Position numbers and translations under genes: made by a program. Below, in pieces: positions 1 to 5,278 of a stretch of DNA of 6,640 nt; the stretch's first letter is position 1; each line of letters opens with the position of its first letter. Below the pieces are notes generated by a model. It saw only the letters and a list, made by a program, of their open reading frames with translations. It was not told where the DNA came from and did not search any database. The stretch is from Polyangiaceae bacterium (GTDB lineage: Bacteria; Myxococcota; Polyangia; Polyangiales; Polyangiaceae): contig JAICTU010000491.1 in the NCBI GenBank assembly GCA_025936205.1, positions 1-6,640 on the forward strand. Direction: 5' to 3'.

Positions 1-28
1 CCAGCGCCTGTGCGCCGCGTACTTCTGA
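1..28 (+). CDS. possible C-terminal tail of an upstream gene (5' end outside window)
   Basis: One frame reads eight codons (QRLCAAYF) and then TGA at 26-28. All eight codons end in G or C, as expected for a real gene in this genome. A competing frame stays open to a TAG at 60-62 but has clearly weaker third-position GC. If either is real, the upstream gene lies only about 10 to 43 nt before the dehydrogenase start, which would suggest cotranscription. Too little is visible to name a product. Confidence 0.3.
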
Positions 29-71
29 ATCCGAGCTGTTGCAGCGAGTGGAGTCGCGCTAGAAGGCGGCC

Positions 72-1025
72 GTGGCTCCCCTCACCGTCTGGACGAATCA
101 TGGCTTCAGCCCGGCTCAGCGAGAGCGCTTGCAGCGTGCCACCCGCGCCCAGCTCGTGTTTCACGCCGGCGGCAACGCCGCGGCCGAGCTGAGCGAGGCG
201 GACGTGGCCTTCGGGCAGCCGCCGCTCGCGGCCGTCCTGGCGAGTCCGCGCGTGCGCTGGGTGCAGCTGTCGAGCGCCGGCTACACCAGCTACGACCAGC
301 CCGAGGCGAGGCGCGTGTTCGCGGAGCGAGGCGCGGTGCTGACCAAGAGCTCCTTCGTGTACGCCTCGCCCTGTGCCGAGCATGTGCTGGCGTTCATGAT
401 GTGCTGGGCCCGGCGCTTGCCCTGGGCGCTGCGCACACAGTGGGGTGACCGAGGCTGGCCCCAGGGCGAGCTGCGGCAGAACTCGGTGCTGCTCGAGAAT
501 CAGCACGTGATCCTGTTCGGGCTGGGCTCGATCGGCGCGCGCCTGGTCGAGTTGCTGCGGCCTTTCACTGCGCATCTCACCGGCGTGCGCCGGGATCGTC
601 GCGGGGATGAGCCCATCCGCACTCTACGCTTCGATGATCCGGAGCTGCCGGCAGCGCTCGCGCAGGCCGATCACGTGGTGAACCTGTTGCCCGGCTCCGA
701 CGCGACCAAACTCTACTTCGACGCGGCGCGCCTGGCCGGAGTGAAGCAGGGCGCCGTATTTTACAATGTGGGCCGCGGCTCCACCGTCGATCAGCGCGCG
801 CTCGCGAGCTTGCTCGTCGAGGGACGCCTGCAAGCGGCGCTGCTCGACGTCACGGATCCGGAACCGCTGCCCCCGGAGCATCCGCTCTGGAACGCGCCGA
901 ATTGCTTCATTACTCCACACTCCGCAGGCGGCCATCACAACGAGGGCGACCGCTTGGCGGACCACTTCATCGCGAACCTGCAGCGCTTCGAGCGCTCGGA
1001 GTCCGTGCTCGACCGCGCGTTCTGA
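72..1025 (+). CDS. D-2-hydroxyacid dehydrogenase (glyoxylate/hydroxypyruvate reductase-like)
   Basis: This 317-aa protein has the full layout of the NAD(P)-dependent D-2-hydroxyacid dehydrogenase family, which interconverts 2-oxoacids and D-2-hydroxyacids in the cytoplasm. The nucleotide-binding loop GLGSIG is at residues 150-155. The usual catalytic residues are all present: Arg235 in NVGRG, Glu264 in the DVTDPEP segment, and His283 in TPHSAG. After the second Rossmann strand the expected Asp is replaced by Arg173-Arg174, which in this family usually indicates a preference for NADP(H), as in GhrA-type reductases; this is inference. Length is normal for the family. The GTG start at 72 is supported by an AGAAGGCGG ribosome binding site at 61-69. 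A hairpin follows 5 nt after the stop. The exact substrate (glyoxylate, hydroxypyruvate, phenylpyruvate or another) cannot be told. Confidence 0.93.
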   Translation: MAPLTVWTNHGFSPAQRERLQRATRAQLVFHAGGNAAAELSEADVAFGQPPLAAVLASPRVRWVQLSSAGYTSYDQPEARRVFAERGAVLTKSSFVYASPCAEHVLAFMMCWARRLPWALRTQWGDRGWPQGELRQNSVLLENQHVILFGLGSIGARLVELLRPFTAHLTGVRRDRRGDEPIRTLRFDDPELPAALAQADHVVNLLPGSDATKLYFDAARLAGVKQGAVFYNVGRGSTVDQRALASLLVEGRLQAALLDVTDPEPLPPEHPLWNAPNCFITPHSAGGHHNEGDRLADHFIANLQRFERSESVLDRAF

Positions 1026-1030
1026 TCACG

Positions 1031-1076
1031 CGGGGTGCGCAGAGGCGCCCACGCCGCCTCACATGCACCCCGTTCT
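1031..1076 (+). terminator. nested hairpin after the hydroxyacid dehydrogenase, probable terminator
   Basis: An 8-bp perfect outer stem (CGGGGTGC at 1031-1038 with GCACCCCG at 1065-1072) encloses a 6-bp inner stem (GAGGCG at 1042-1047 with CGCCTC at 1055-1060) and a 7-nt loop. It begins 5 nt after the stop codon. The following tract, GTTCTG, is only weakly T-rich, so it is not a textbook intrinsic terminator. Its right arm overlaps the proposed -35 of the next gene. Confidence 0.5.
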
Positions 1077-1086
1077 GCGCTAGAGT
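1058..1086 (+). promoter_or_regulatory. candidate sigma-70-like promoter of the REC-EAL gene
   Basis: CTCACA at 1058-1063 (4 of 6 matches to TTGACA) and TAGAGT at 1081-1086 (4 of 6 matches to TATAAT) are separated by 17 nt. This would place transcription start near 1093 and give a leader of about 44 nt. The -35 lies in the right side of the preceding hairpin. The match is moderate and could be chance. Confidence 0.35.
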
Positions 1087-1136
1087 ACCTTAAGCGTGGG
1101 CCTGGTCGCGCCGAAGCTCACTGGGGGTAATCGATC

Positions 1137-2318
1137 GTGCCAACCATGGGTGTAGCGCCGGCACTGAAGGACGCCGGTAAGATCTTGCTGGTGGATGATG
1201 ACGAGGCGGTCAGCCGCGTCTTCGCCAAGGCGCTTCGCCGCGAGGGCTTCGCGGTGCTTGCGGCCTCGAATGCTTTCGAGGCGCGCGAGCTGTTTCAGCG
1301 CGAGCCCGTCGATCTCGTGCTCAGCGACATCAACATGCCGGGCATGACCGGCGTGCAGCTGCTGCAGAGCTTGCGGGACGAGAACCTGGACGTGCCGGTG
1401 ATCCTGATGACGGGTGCGCCGGACATCGGCACCGCCACGGAGGCCGTCGCGCTCGGCGCCCTGCGCTACCTGACCAAGCCGATCGACATCGCCGAGCTGG
1501 AGCGCACCGCCCACAAGGCGGTGCGCCTGCATCGCATCGCGCGCATCAAGCGCGAAGCCCTCGCGCAGCTCGGCTTCGAAGACAAGCAGATCGGCGACCT
1601 GGCGGGGCTGCACGCAGGCTTTGCCCGCTGTCTCGCCTCATTGTGGATGGCGTATCAGCCGATCGTGCTCTGGTCCACGCACAGCGTGTTTGCGTACGAG
1701 GCGCTGCTGCGTAGCCCGGAACCGACACTGCCGGGGCCCAAGGCGGTGCTGGATGCCGCCGACCGCCTGAACCGCGTGCACGAGCTCGGACGAGCCATCC
1801 GCGCTCGAGTGGCGTCCGACATGGCGCGCTTCCCGGCGAACGCGCTGATCTTCGTCAATCTGCACCCCTTCGATCTGCTCGATGACGAGCTCGTGCTCGG
1901 CCACTGCCCGCTCACCGACTACTCGCGGCGCGTCGTGCTCGAAATCACGGAGCGCGCGACCCTGGAAGGCATGCGAGACATCCGCGCGCGCATCACCGCC
2001 TTGAGGGGCCTCGGCTACCGCATCGCGCTCGACGATCTCGGCGCGGGCTACGCGGGCCTCACCAGCTTCGCCCACCTGGAGCCCGAGATCGTCAAGATCG
2101 ACCGCTCGCTGGTCGAGAACATCGGCTCGGATCGCACCAAGCAGAAGCTGCTCGGCAGCTTGGCGCAGCTGTGCGGGCAGCTCGACATGCGCGTGATCTG
2201 CGAGGGGATCGAGACGCGCGAGGAGCGCGACACCCTGCTCACGCTGGATTGCGATCTGCTGCAGGGCTACCTGTTTGCGAAGCCGGAGCGACTGCCCACG
2301 CCGCCCGTCACCTGGTAA
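1137..2318 (+). CDS. response regulator with C-terminal EAL cyclic-di-GMP phosphodiesterase domain
   Basis: This 393-aa protein joins an N-terminal receiver domain (about 14-132) to an EAL domain (about 165-388), the same architecture and nearly the same length as RocR of Pseudomonas. The receiver has the acidic pocket Asp20-Asp22, phosphoacceptor Asp64 in SDINMPG, Thr92 and Lys114, so it should be phosphorylatable. The EAL domain keeps the residues known to bind metal and substrate: Glu188 in YEALLR, Asn241, Glu269 in EITER, Asp299-Asp300 in DDLGAG, Lys320 in VKIDRS, Glu356 in CEGIET and Gln376 in LQGYLFAKP. It is therefore predicted to be an active enzyme hydrolysing cyclic di-GMP to pGpG in response to a histidine kinase. 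No kinase is nearby, so it is an orphan in this window. The GTG at 1137 has a GGGGG site at 1123-1127 at good spacing; the in-frame ATG at 1146 would be too far from it. Confidence 0.95.
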   Translation: MPTMGVAPALKDAGKILLVDDDEAVSRVFAKALRREGFAVLAASNAFEARELFQREPVDLVLSDINMPGMTGVQLLQSLRDENLDVPVILMTGAPDIGTATEAVALGALRYLTKPIDIAELERTAHKAVRLHRIARIKREALAQLGFEDKQIGDLAGLHAGFARCLASLWMAYQPIVLWSTHSVFAYEALLRSPEPTLPGPKAVLDAADRLNRVHELGRAIRARVASDMARFPANALIFVNLHPFDLLDDELVLGHCPLTDYSRRVVLEITERATLEGMRDIRARITALRGLGYRIALDDLGAGYAGLTSFAHLEPEIVKIDRSLVENIGSDRTKQKLLGSLAQLCGQLDMRVICEGIETREERDTLLTLDCDLLQGYLFAKPERLPTPPVTW

Positions 2319-2340
2319 CGCCCCCGCACGGGCGCAGTTT
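2319..2340 (+). terminator. weak hairpin directly after the REC-EAL stop
   Basis: A 5-bp stem (CGCCC at 2319-2323 with GGGCG at 2330-2334) with a 6-nt loop begins at the base after the TAA stop and is followed by GTTT. This is short for a terminator; the stronger hairpin 20 nt further on may do the work for both strands. Confidence 0.3.
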
Positions 2341-2357
2341 CCGAGGAAGCAGAGACG

Positions 2358-2399
2358 AAAAAGGGGCGGCGCAACGTCTGAATGACGCGGCCGCCCCTT
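2358..2399 (-). terminator. intrinsic terminator of the lipoprotein gene, possibly bidirectional
   Basis: A perfect 10-bp stem (AAGGGGCGGC at 2361-2370 with GCCGCCCCTT at 2390-2399) encloses a smaller CGTC/GACG stem (2375-2378 with 2384-2387) around a TGAAT loop. Read on the minus strand, the stem runs into five T residues (complement of the A-tract at 2358-2362), the classic intrinsic terminator form. It lies 25 nt beyond the lipoprotein stop. On the plus strand it is followed only by CTGG, so termination of the REC-EAL transcript here is less certain. Confidence 0.8.
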
Positions 2400-2424
2400 C
2401 TGGCAGGAACCCCTTACTGCTCGA

Positions 2425-2733
2425 TCAGTTGCCCGCGTCGGCGCCGGCATCCGGTGGCAGGCTCGTCGTGCCCGCCGCGCCGCTACCCGCACCACCGGCG
2501 CTGCCGCCCTGGCCACCGCTGGTACCCGCGTTGCCGCTGCTGCCACCCTGGCCAGCACCTGCGCCGCCTCCAGCACCTGCACCGGGAGCACCGGCCGCGC
2601 CCGCGGTCGGGCCCGCCGCGCCACCGAGTGGCGGTGCCTCGTCGCCTTCCTTCACGCAAGCGGCGAACGCCAACGCAACCGCACTGACGGCGATCAGCAC
2701 AAACCCGGGACTTACTCTGGTCACTCGTTTCAT
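2425..2733 (-). CDS. small Gly/Ala-rich lipoprotein
   Basis: This 102-aa protein starts with a typical signal peptide: basic MKRVTR, then a hydrophobic stretch at about 10-25, ending in FAAC with the lipidated cysteine at position 26. Phe at -3 is slightly off the usual Leu, but the rest fits signal peptidase II cleavage. The mature 77 residues are an acidic/basic patch (VKEGDE, 27-32) followed by a low-complexity Gly/Ala/Ser tail (about 37-89) and a PDAGADAG end. No folded domain is apparent. Similar Gly-rich tracts act as linkers after the lipobox in many larger myxobacterial lipoproteins; here nothing follows the linker. The gene has its own promoter (2778-2806), an AGGG ribosome binding site about 8 nt before ATG, and its own terminator, which argues that it is a real single-gene unit rather than a shadow of coding on the other strand. 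Function unknown; likely a membrane-anchored surface or periplasmic peptide. Confidence 0.8.
   Translation of the reverse strand: MKRVTRVSPGFVLIAVSAVALAFAACVKEGDEAPPLGGAAGPTAGAAGAPGAGAGGGAGAGQGGSSGNAGTSGGQGGSAGGAGSGAAGTTSLPPDAGADAGN
2501..2580. repeat. imperfect short repeats inside the lipoprotein tail
   Basis: A 15-base unit at 2501-2515 recurs at 2540-2554 with one mismatch, 39 bases (13 codons) apart. An 11-base unit at 2552-2562 recurs exactly at 2570-2580, 18 bases (6 codons) apart. Both offsets are multiples of three, so the Gly-rich tail can lengthen or shorten without shifting frame, the pattern expected from slippage-driven growth of a low-complexity linker. Confidence 0.6.
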
Positions 2734-2777
2734 CTATCGCACCCTAAGGTTATGGAGAGGGCTCTCGAGCCAGGCGC

Positions 2778-2806
2778 AGCATAGACACATTCCGCACTCA
2801 TGACAA
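2778..2806 (-). promoter_or_regulatory. sigma-70-like promoter of the lipoprotein gene
   Basis: On the minus strand, TTGTCA (2801-2806; 5 of 6 matches to TTGACA) is followed after exactly 17 nt by TATGCT (2778-2783; 4 of 6 matches to TATAAT). Transcription would begin near 2770, giving a leader of about 37 nt before the ATG at 2733. An interrupted dyad GGCTC/GAGCC (2760-2771) sits right at the predicted start point. This is the clearest promoter in the window. Confidence 0.7.
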
Positions 2807-3216
2807 AGCCTCACTCGCGGCGTGCGCGAGCGGATCGCGATAACGCCTCGCATCACGCTAGCGGCATCGCACATGCACTCCATGCCGCGCCGCCGCGCAT
2901 GCAGGCGCGCCCGCAGAAAGGTCACGTCCGGGGGTTGCGGCAATCCAAAGCAAGCCCGACGCGCGCCGCGCTGCTGAGAAAAACAGCGAGCGGGCAGACC
3001 TCTCGCGTGAGACACGAGCCAGCGCGCCACGCGCCACGATGTGACATTCGAGTCTCGGTAACCGCCAAATCCAGCTGCACCAGATCCAGCGCGCACGGCA
3101 CGGGGACCTTCGCCCGCACAGCGCGTCGGTGCCACGGGCCCATGGGCCAAGCTACGCACCCGCAGGGCTGAATGGGGTGAGCTGTGGTACGGGGGGCGCG
3201 CCCTCGGCGGCACCGC
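2807..3216. other. intergenic region without a supportable gene
   Basis: About 410 bases lie between the lipoprotein promoter and the glycosyltransferase start. Open frames here encode Arg/His/Ser-rich sequence with no recognisable domain and look like random high-GC translation. Minor structure includes a bulged hairpin (2881-2901), a tandem 7-mer GCGCCAC (3024-3037) and a 12-bp palindrome (3137-3148). A weak -35-like GTGACA at 3041-3046 lacks a good -10. The region presumably holds the glycosyltransferase promoter, but I cannot place it. Confidence 0.5.
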
Positions 3217-4356
3217 ATGAAAATCGCCTACGTCTTCGACCGACCCCTGCCCGCGCGAGAAACGGACTCCGAGCAAGCGTTACAGACGCTCGCCGCCTTC
3301 GCGCGCCGCGGCGCCGAAGTGCGGCTGGTCTTGCCGGCGCAAAAGCAGCCGCGCAGTCCGGGCGAGCTCGCCCGGCACTACGGAGTGCAGGGCGACTTCG
3401 AGCTCGTCACGGCTCCCACTCCGTTCGAGCGCTGGTCGACCCCGCGCAAGTGGTGGCATGCGACGCATGCTCTGCGCTTGCCGGCTGTCACCTCCGCCGA
3501 CCTGGTGTACACGCGCAACTTCCCGACCCTGTTCCTGTTGGCACGGGGGCAACAGCCCTTCGCCTACGAGACCTATCGGCCCTGGCCCGATCAGTATCCG
3601 GTGCTGCGCCCGCCCTTCCGCGCCGCGCTGCACAGCCGCGCGTTCCTGGGAGCCATCCTGCACTCTCACCTGGCGAGCCAGGCCTACGCCGCGCTCGGTG
3701 TGGCGCGCGAGCGACTGCTGGTGGCGCACAACGGCCACGATCCAGCTCGCTTCCGCGACCCGCCCAGCCGCGGCGAATTGCGCGCGCAGCTGGGCCTGCC
3801 CGCGGAGCGCCCGATCGTCGTCTACACGGGCCATATCAACCTGACCAAGGGCCTCGACACGGTGTTTCGCCTGGCGCGCAGCCTGCCGCACGCGCTGTTC
3901 CTTCTGGTCGGCTCCGAGGGCCGCGGCGTCGTGGAGACGCTGGCACGGCAGCAGCCCAATATTCAGCTGGTGCCCTGGCAGCCCTTCGAGCTGGTCACAC
4001 GCTATCTGCTGGCGGCAGACGTGCTGCTGCAGCCCCCCAGCCAGGTGCCGCTGCGCCTGATCGGAAACACCGTGCTGCCCATGAAAATCTTCCTCTACCT
4101 CGCGGCGGGGCGACCGATCGTCGCCCCGGATCTTCCGGATCTGCGCGAGGTGCTGCGGCACGAGCACAATGCGCTGCTGGTTCCGACCGGCGATCACGCG
4201 GCGGCCACGCAGGCGGTGGCGCGTCTGCTGGAAGATGCGGCGCTGGCGCGCCGCCTCGCCGATGCGGCCCAGCAGACCGCGGCAGGCCTGACCTGGGACG
4301 CACGCGCGGCGCGCATCCTGGAGTTTCTGGAACAGCGCCGGAAAAGTGCAACCTGA
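3217..4356 (+). CDS. glycosyltransferase family 4-type (GT-B fold)
   Basis: This 379-aa protein resembles GT4 glycosyltransferases, which transfer sugars from nucleotide-sugar donors in the synthesis of polysaccharides, glycolipids or natural products. The N-terminal half opens with MKIAYVFDRPLPARETDSEQ, the acceptor-side Rossmann domain. The donor half begins near 198 (IVVYTGHINLTKGLD, with Lys211-Gly212 matching the conserved donor-phosphate site) and contains PMKIFLYLAAGRPIVAPDLPDLREVL (288-313). In most relatives the segment reads FEYMAAG; here Leu293 occupies the position of the second Glu of the EX7E motif, and Thr285 the first. ATG 3217 is preferred over an upstream in-frame GTG at 3184 because MKIAYVF is the usual family N-terminus and GGCGG lies 6 nt before it. 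No signal peptide or membrane segment is evident. No other polysaccharide genes are present, so acceptor and donor are unknown. Confidence 0.88.
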   Translation: MKIAYVFDRPLPARETDSEQALQTLAAFARRGAEVRLVLPAQKQPRSPGELARHYGVQGDFELVTAPTPFERWSTPRKWWHATHALRLPAVTSADLVYTRNFPTLFLLARGQQPFAYETYRPWPDQYPVLRPPFRAALHSRAFLGAILHSHLASQAYAALGVARERLLVAHNGHDPARFRDPPSRGELRAQLGLPAERPIVVYTGHINLTKGLDTVFRLARSLPHALFLLVGSEGRGVVETLARQQPNIQLVPWQPFELVTRYLLAADVLLQPPSQVPLRLIGNTVLPMKIFLYLAAGRPIVAPDLPDLREVLRHEHNALLVPTGDHAAATQAVARLLEDAALARRLADAAQQTAAGLTWDARAARILEFLEQRRKSAT

Positions 4357-4429
4357 CGCTCGCGCCGGGGCTGCGATCTCCGGGGTTCACGCTGCAAATG
4401 AGCCGCGGGCACTGGGCGGGCGCGAGCGT
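4356..4429 (+). repeat. 11-bp inverted repeat after the glycosyltransferase stop
   Basis: ACGCTCGCGCC at 4356-4366 pairs perfectly with GGCGCGAGCGT at 4419-4429, enclosing 52 bases. The left arm includes the last base of the stop codon. It could form a long stem that acts as a terminator or protects the transcript end, but there is no T-tract after it, and GC-rich inverted repeats are easily found by chance here. It lies between the glycosyltransferase and the SDR and argues mildly against one continuous operon. Confidence 0.45.
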
Positions 4430-4453
4430 TCGGAGTACGACGGGCCCTCGATC

Positions 4454-4457
4454 GGAG
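4454..4457 (+). promoter_or_regulatory. ribosome binding site fixing the SDR start
   Basis: GGAG lies 6 nt before ATG 4464. The same frame is open far upstream through the glycosyltransferase gene, so this site, together with the family-typical N-terminus that follows, decides the true start. Confidence 0.7.
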
Positions 4458-4463
4458 CAAAGC

Positions 4464-5258
4464 ATGGATCTGGGGCTAAAAGGCAAAGTAGCCGTGATCA
4501 GCGGCGGCAGTGTGGGCATCGGTCTCGCGGTGGCGGAGGCCCTGGCAGAAGAGGGCGTGCAGCTGGTGCTGTGCGCGCGCAATGAGGCGCGCGTCCAGCA
4601 GTGCGCCTCTGTGCTCGAAGACCGCTACAGCGTGCGTGCGCTGGGCGTCGGCGCCGATGTGGCGCAGGCGAGCGGCGTGCAAAAAGTGCTGGAGCGCACG
4701 GCGGCGGTGTTCGATGGCGCGGACATCCTGATCAACAACGCAGGCACGGGCAGCAACGAGACCATCCAGGAAGCGCCTGACGAGAAGTGGCAATACTACT
4801 GGGACCTGCACACCATGGCGGCGGTACGCCTCTCGCGCGGCCTGATCCCGCTGATGAAGAAGCGCGGCGGCGGCGTGATCATCAACAACGCCTCGATCTG
4901 TGCCAAGCAGCCGCTCGGCTACGAGCCGATCTACAACGTCACCAAGGCGGCGCTGATGATGTTCTCCAAGTGCCTCTCGAACGAGGTGATCAAGGACAAC
5001 ATCCGCGTCAACTGTGTGAACCCGGGCCTGGTGCTCACCCCCGACTGGAAGAAGACGGCGCGCGAGCTGACGGCCTCGACGGGTGGTGACTGGCAAGGCT
5101 ACCTCGACGACATCGCGAAGAAGAACGCGCCCATCGGGCGTTTCGCCAGCCCGGAAGAGCTGGCGAAGTTCTTCGTGTTCCTGTGCTCGCCGTGCTCCAG
5201 CTACTGCGTCGGCTCGACCTTCTACGTCGACGGCGGCTGGCTCAACGGCTTGGCGTAA
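4464..5258 (+). CDS. short-chain dehydrogenase/reductase (SDR)
   Basis: This 264-aa protein is a classical SDR, an NAD(P)-dependent oxidoreductase of hydroxyl and keto groups. It shows the cofactor loop SGGSVGIG (13-20), NNAG (91-94), catalytic Ser144, and the YxxxK motif with Tyr157 and Lys161. Near the C-terminus are the NPG motif (187-189) and the YVDGGW end (254-259) typical of the family. Ala38-Arg39 after the second strand, in place of Asp, suggests NADP(H). The position of the fourth catalytic residue, usually Asn in a DVNL-type motif, appears to be His116 in WDLHTM, judged from its distance to the IPLM segment. Length is normal. The zinc dehydrogenase follows 20 nt downstream, so the two are almost certainly cotranscribed. 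Such proteins are often labelled 3-oxoacyl-ACP reductase, but pairing with a polyol-type dehydrogenase fits a sugar-acid or polyol substrate at least as well. Confidence 0.92.
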   Translation: MDLGLKGKVAVISGGSVGIGLAVAEALAEEGVQLVLCARNEARVQQCASVLEDRYSVRALGVGADVAQASGVQKVLERTAAVFDGADILINNAGTGSNETIQEAPDEKWQYYWDLHTMAAVRLSRGLIPLMKKRGGGVIINNASICAKQPLGYEPIYNVTKAALMMFSKCLSNEVIKDNIRVNCVNPGLVLTPDWKKTARELTASTGGDWQGYLDDIAKKNAPIGRFASPEELAKFFVFLCSPCSSYCVGSTFYVDGGWLNGLA

Positions 5259-5265
5259 TCACTCT

Positions 5266-5270
5266 GGGAG
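5266..5270 (+). promoter_or_regulatory. ribosome binding site fixing the zinc dehydrogenase start
   Basis: GGGAG lies 8 nt before ATG 5279, within the 20-nt gap after the SDR stop. An alternative ATG at 5183 would add 32 residues rich in Arg and Leu that overlap the SDR gene in another frame, and is rejected. Confidence 0.75.
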
Positions 5271-5278
5271 AGACGACC

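Noticed and set aside
10..192. Short open frame overlapping the start of the hydroxyacid dehydrogenase
   Set aside because: It overlaps a clear gene in another frame and has Arg/Ser/Pro-rich sequence without motifs.
1638..2624. Long antisense open frame across the EAL domain and the lipoprotein gene
   Set aside because: Composition is Arg/Ala/Gln-rich with no recognisable motif, while the opposite strand encodes a fully conserved EAL domain. It also runs through a strong terminator hairpin.
3137..3148. Perfect 12-bp palindrome GGCCCATGGGCC upstream of the glycosyltransferase
   Set aside because: One or two such palindromes are expected by chance in a GC-rich window of this size, and no second copy or promoter element nearby supports an operator.
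3184..3216. Upstream GTG start for the glycosyltransferase, adding 11 residues
   Set aside because: It has a reasonable GGGGTGA upstream, but the added residues are Arg-rich and the family N-terminus begins at MKIAYVF with its own GGCGG site.
2734..3276. Open frames on both strands in the intergenic region (also 2800-3171 on +)
   Set aside because: Arg/His/Cys/Ser-rich translations without motifs; the minus-strand frame reads through the lipoprotein promoter and abuts its start codon. No domain or convincing composition supports coding.
3280..4197. Antisense 305-codon open frame opposite the glycosyltransferase
   Set aside because: Gln/Arg/His-rich low-information translation opposite a well-conserved gene.
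3129..4463. Long open frame running through the glycosyltransferase gene and in frame into the SDR
   Set aside because: The upstream part is Ala/Arg/Gly/Pro-rich with no domain and is a high-GC shadow of the glycosyltransferase. The SDR has its own ribosome binding site and family-typical start at 4464, so this is not a fusion protein.
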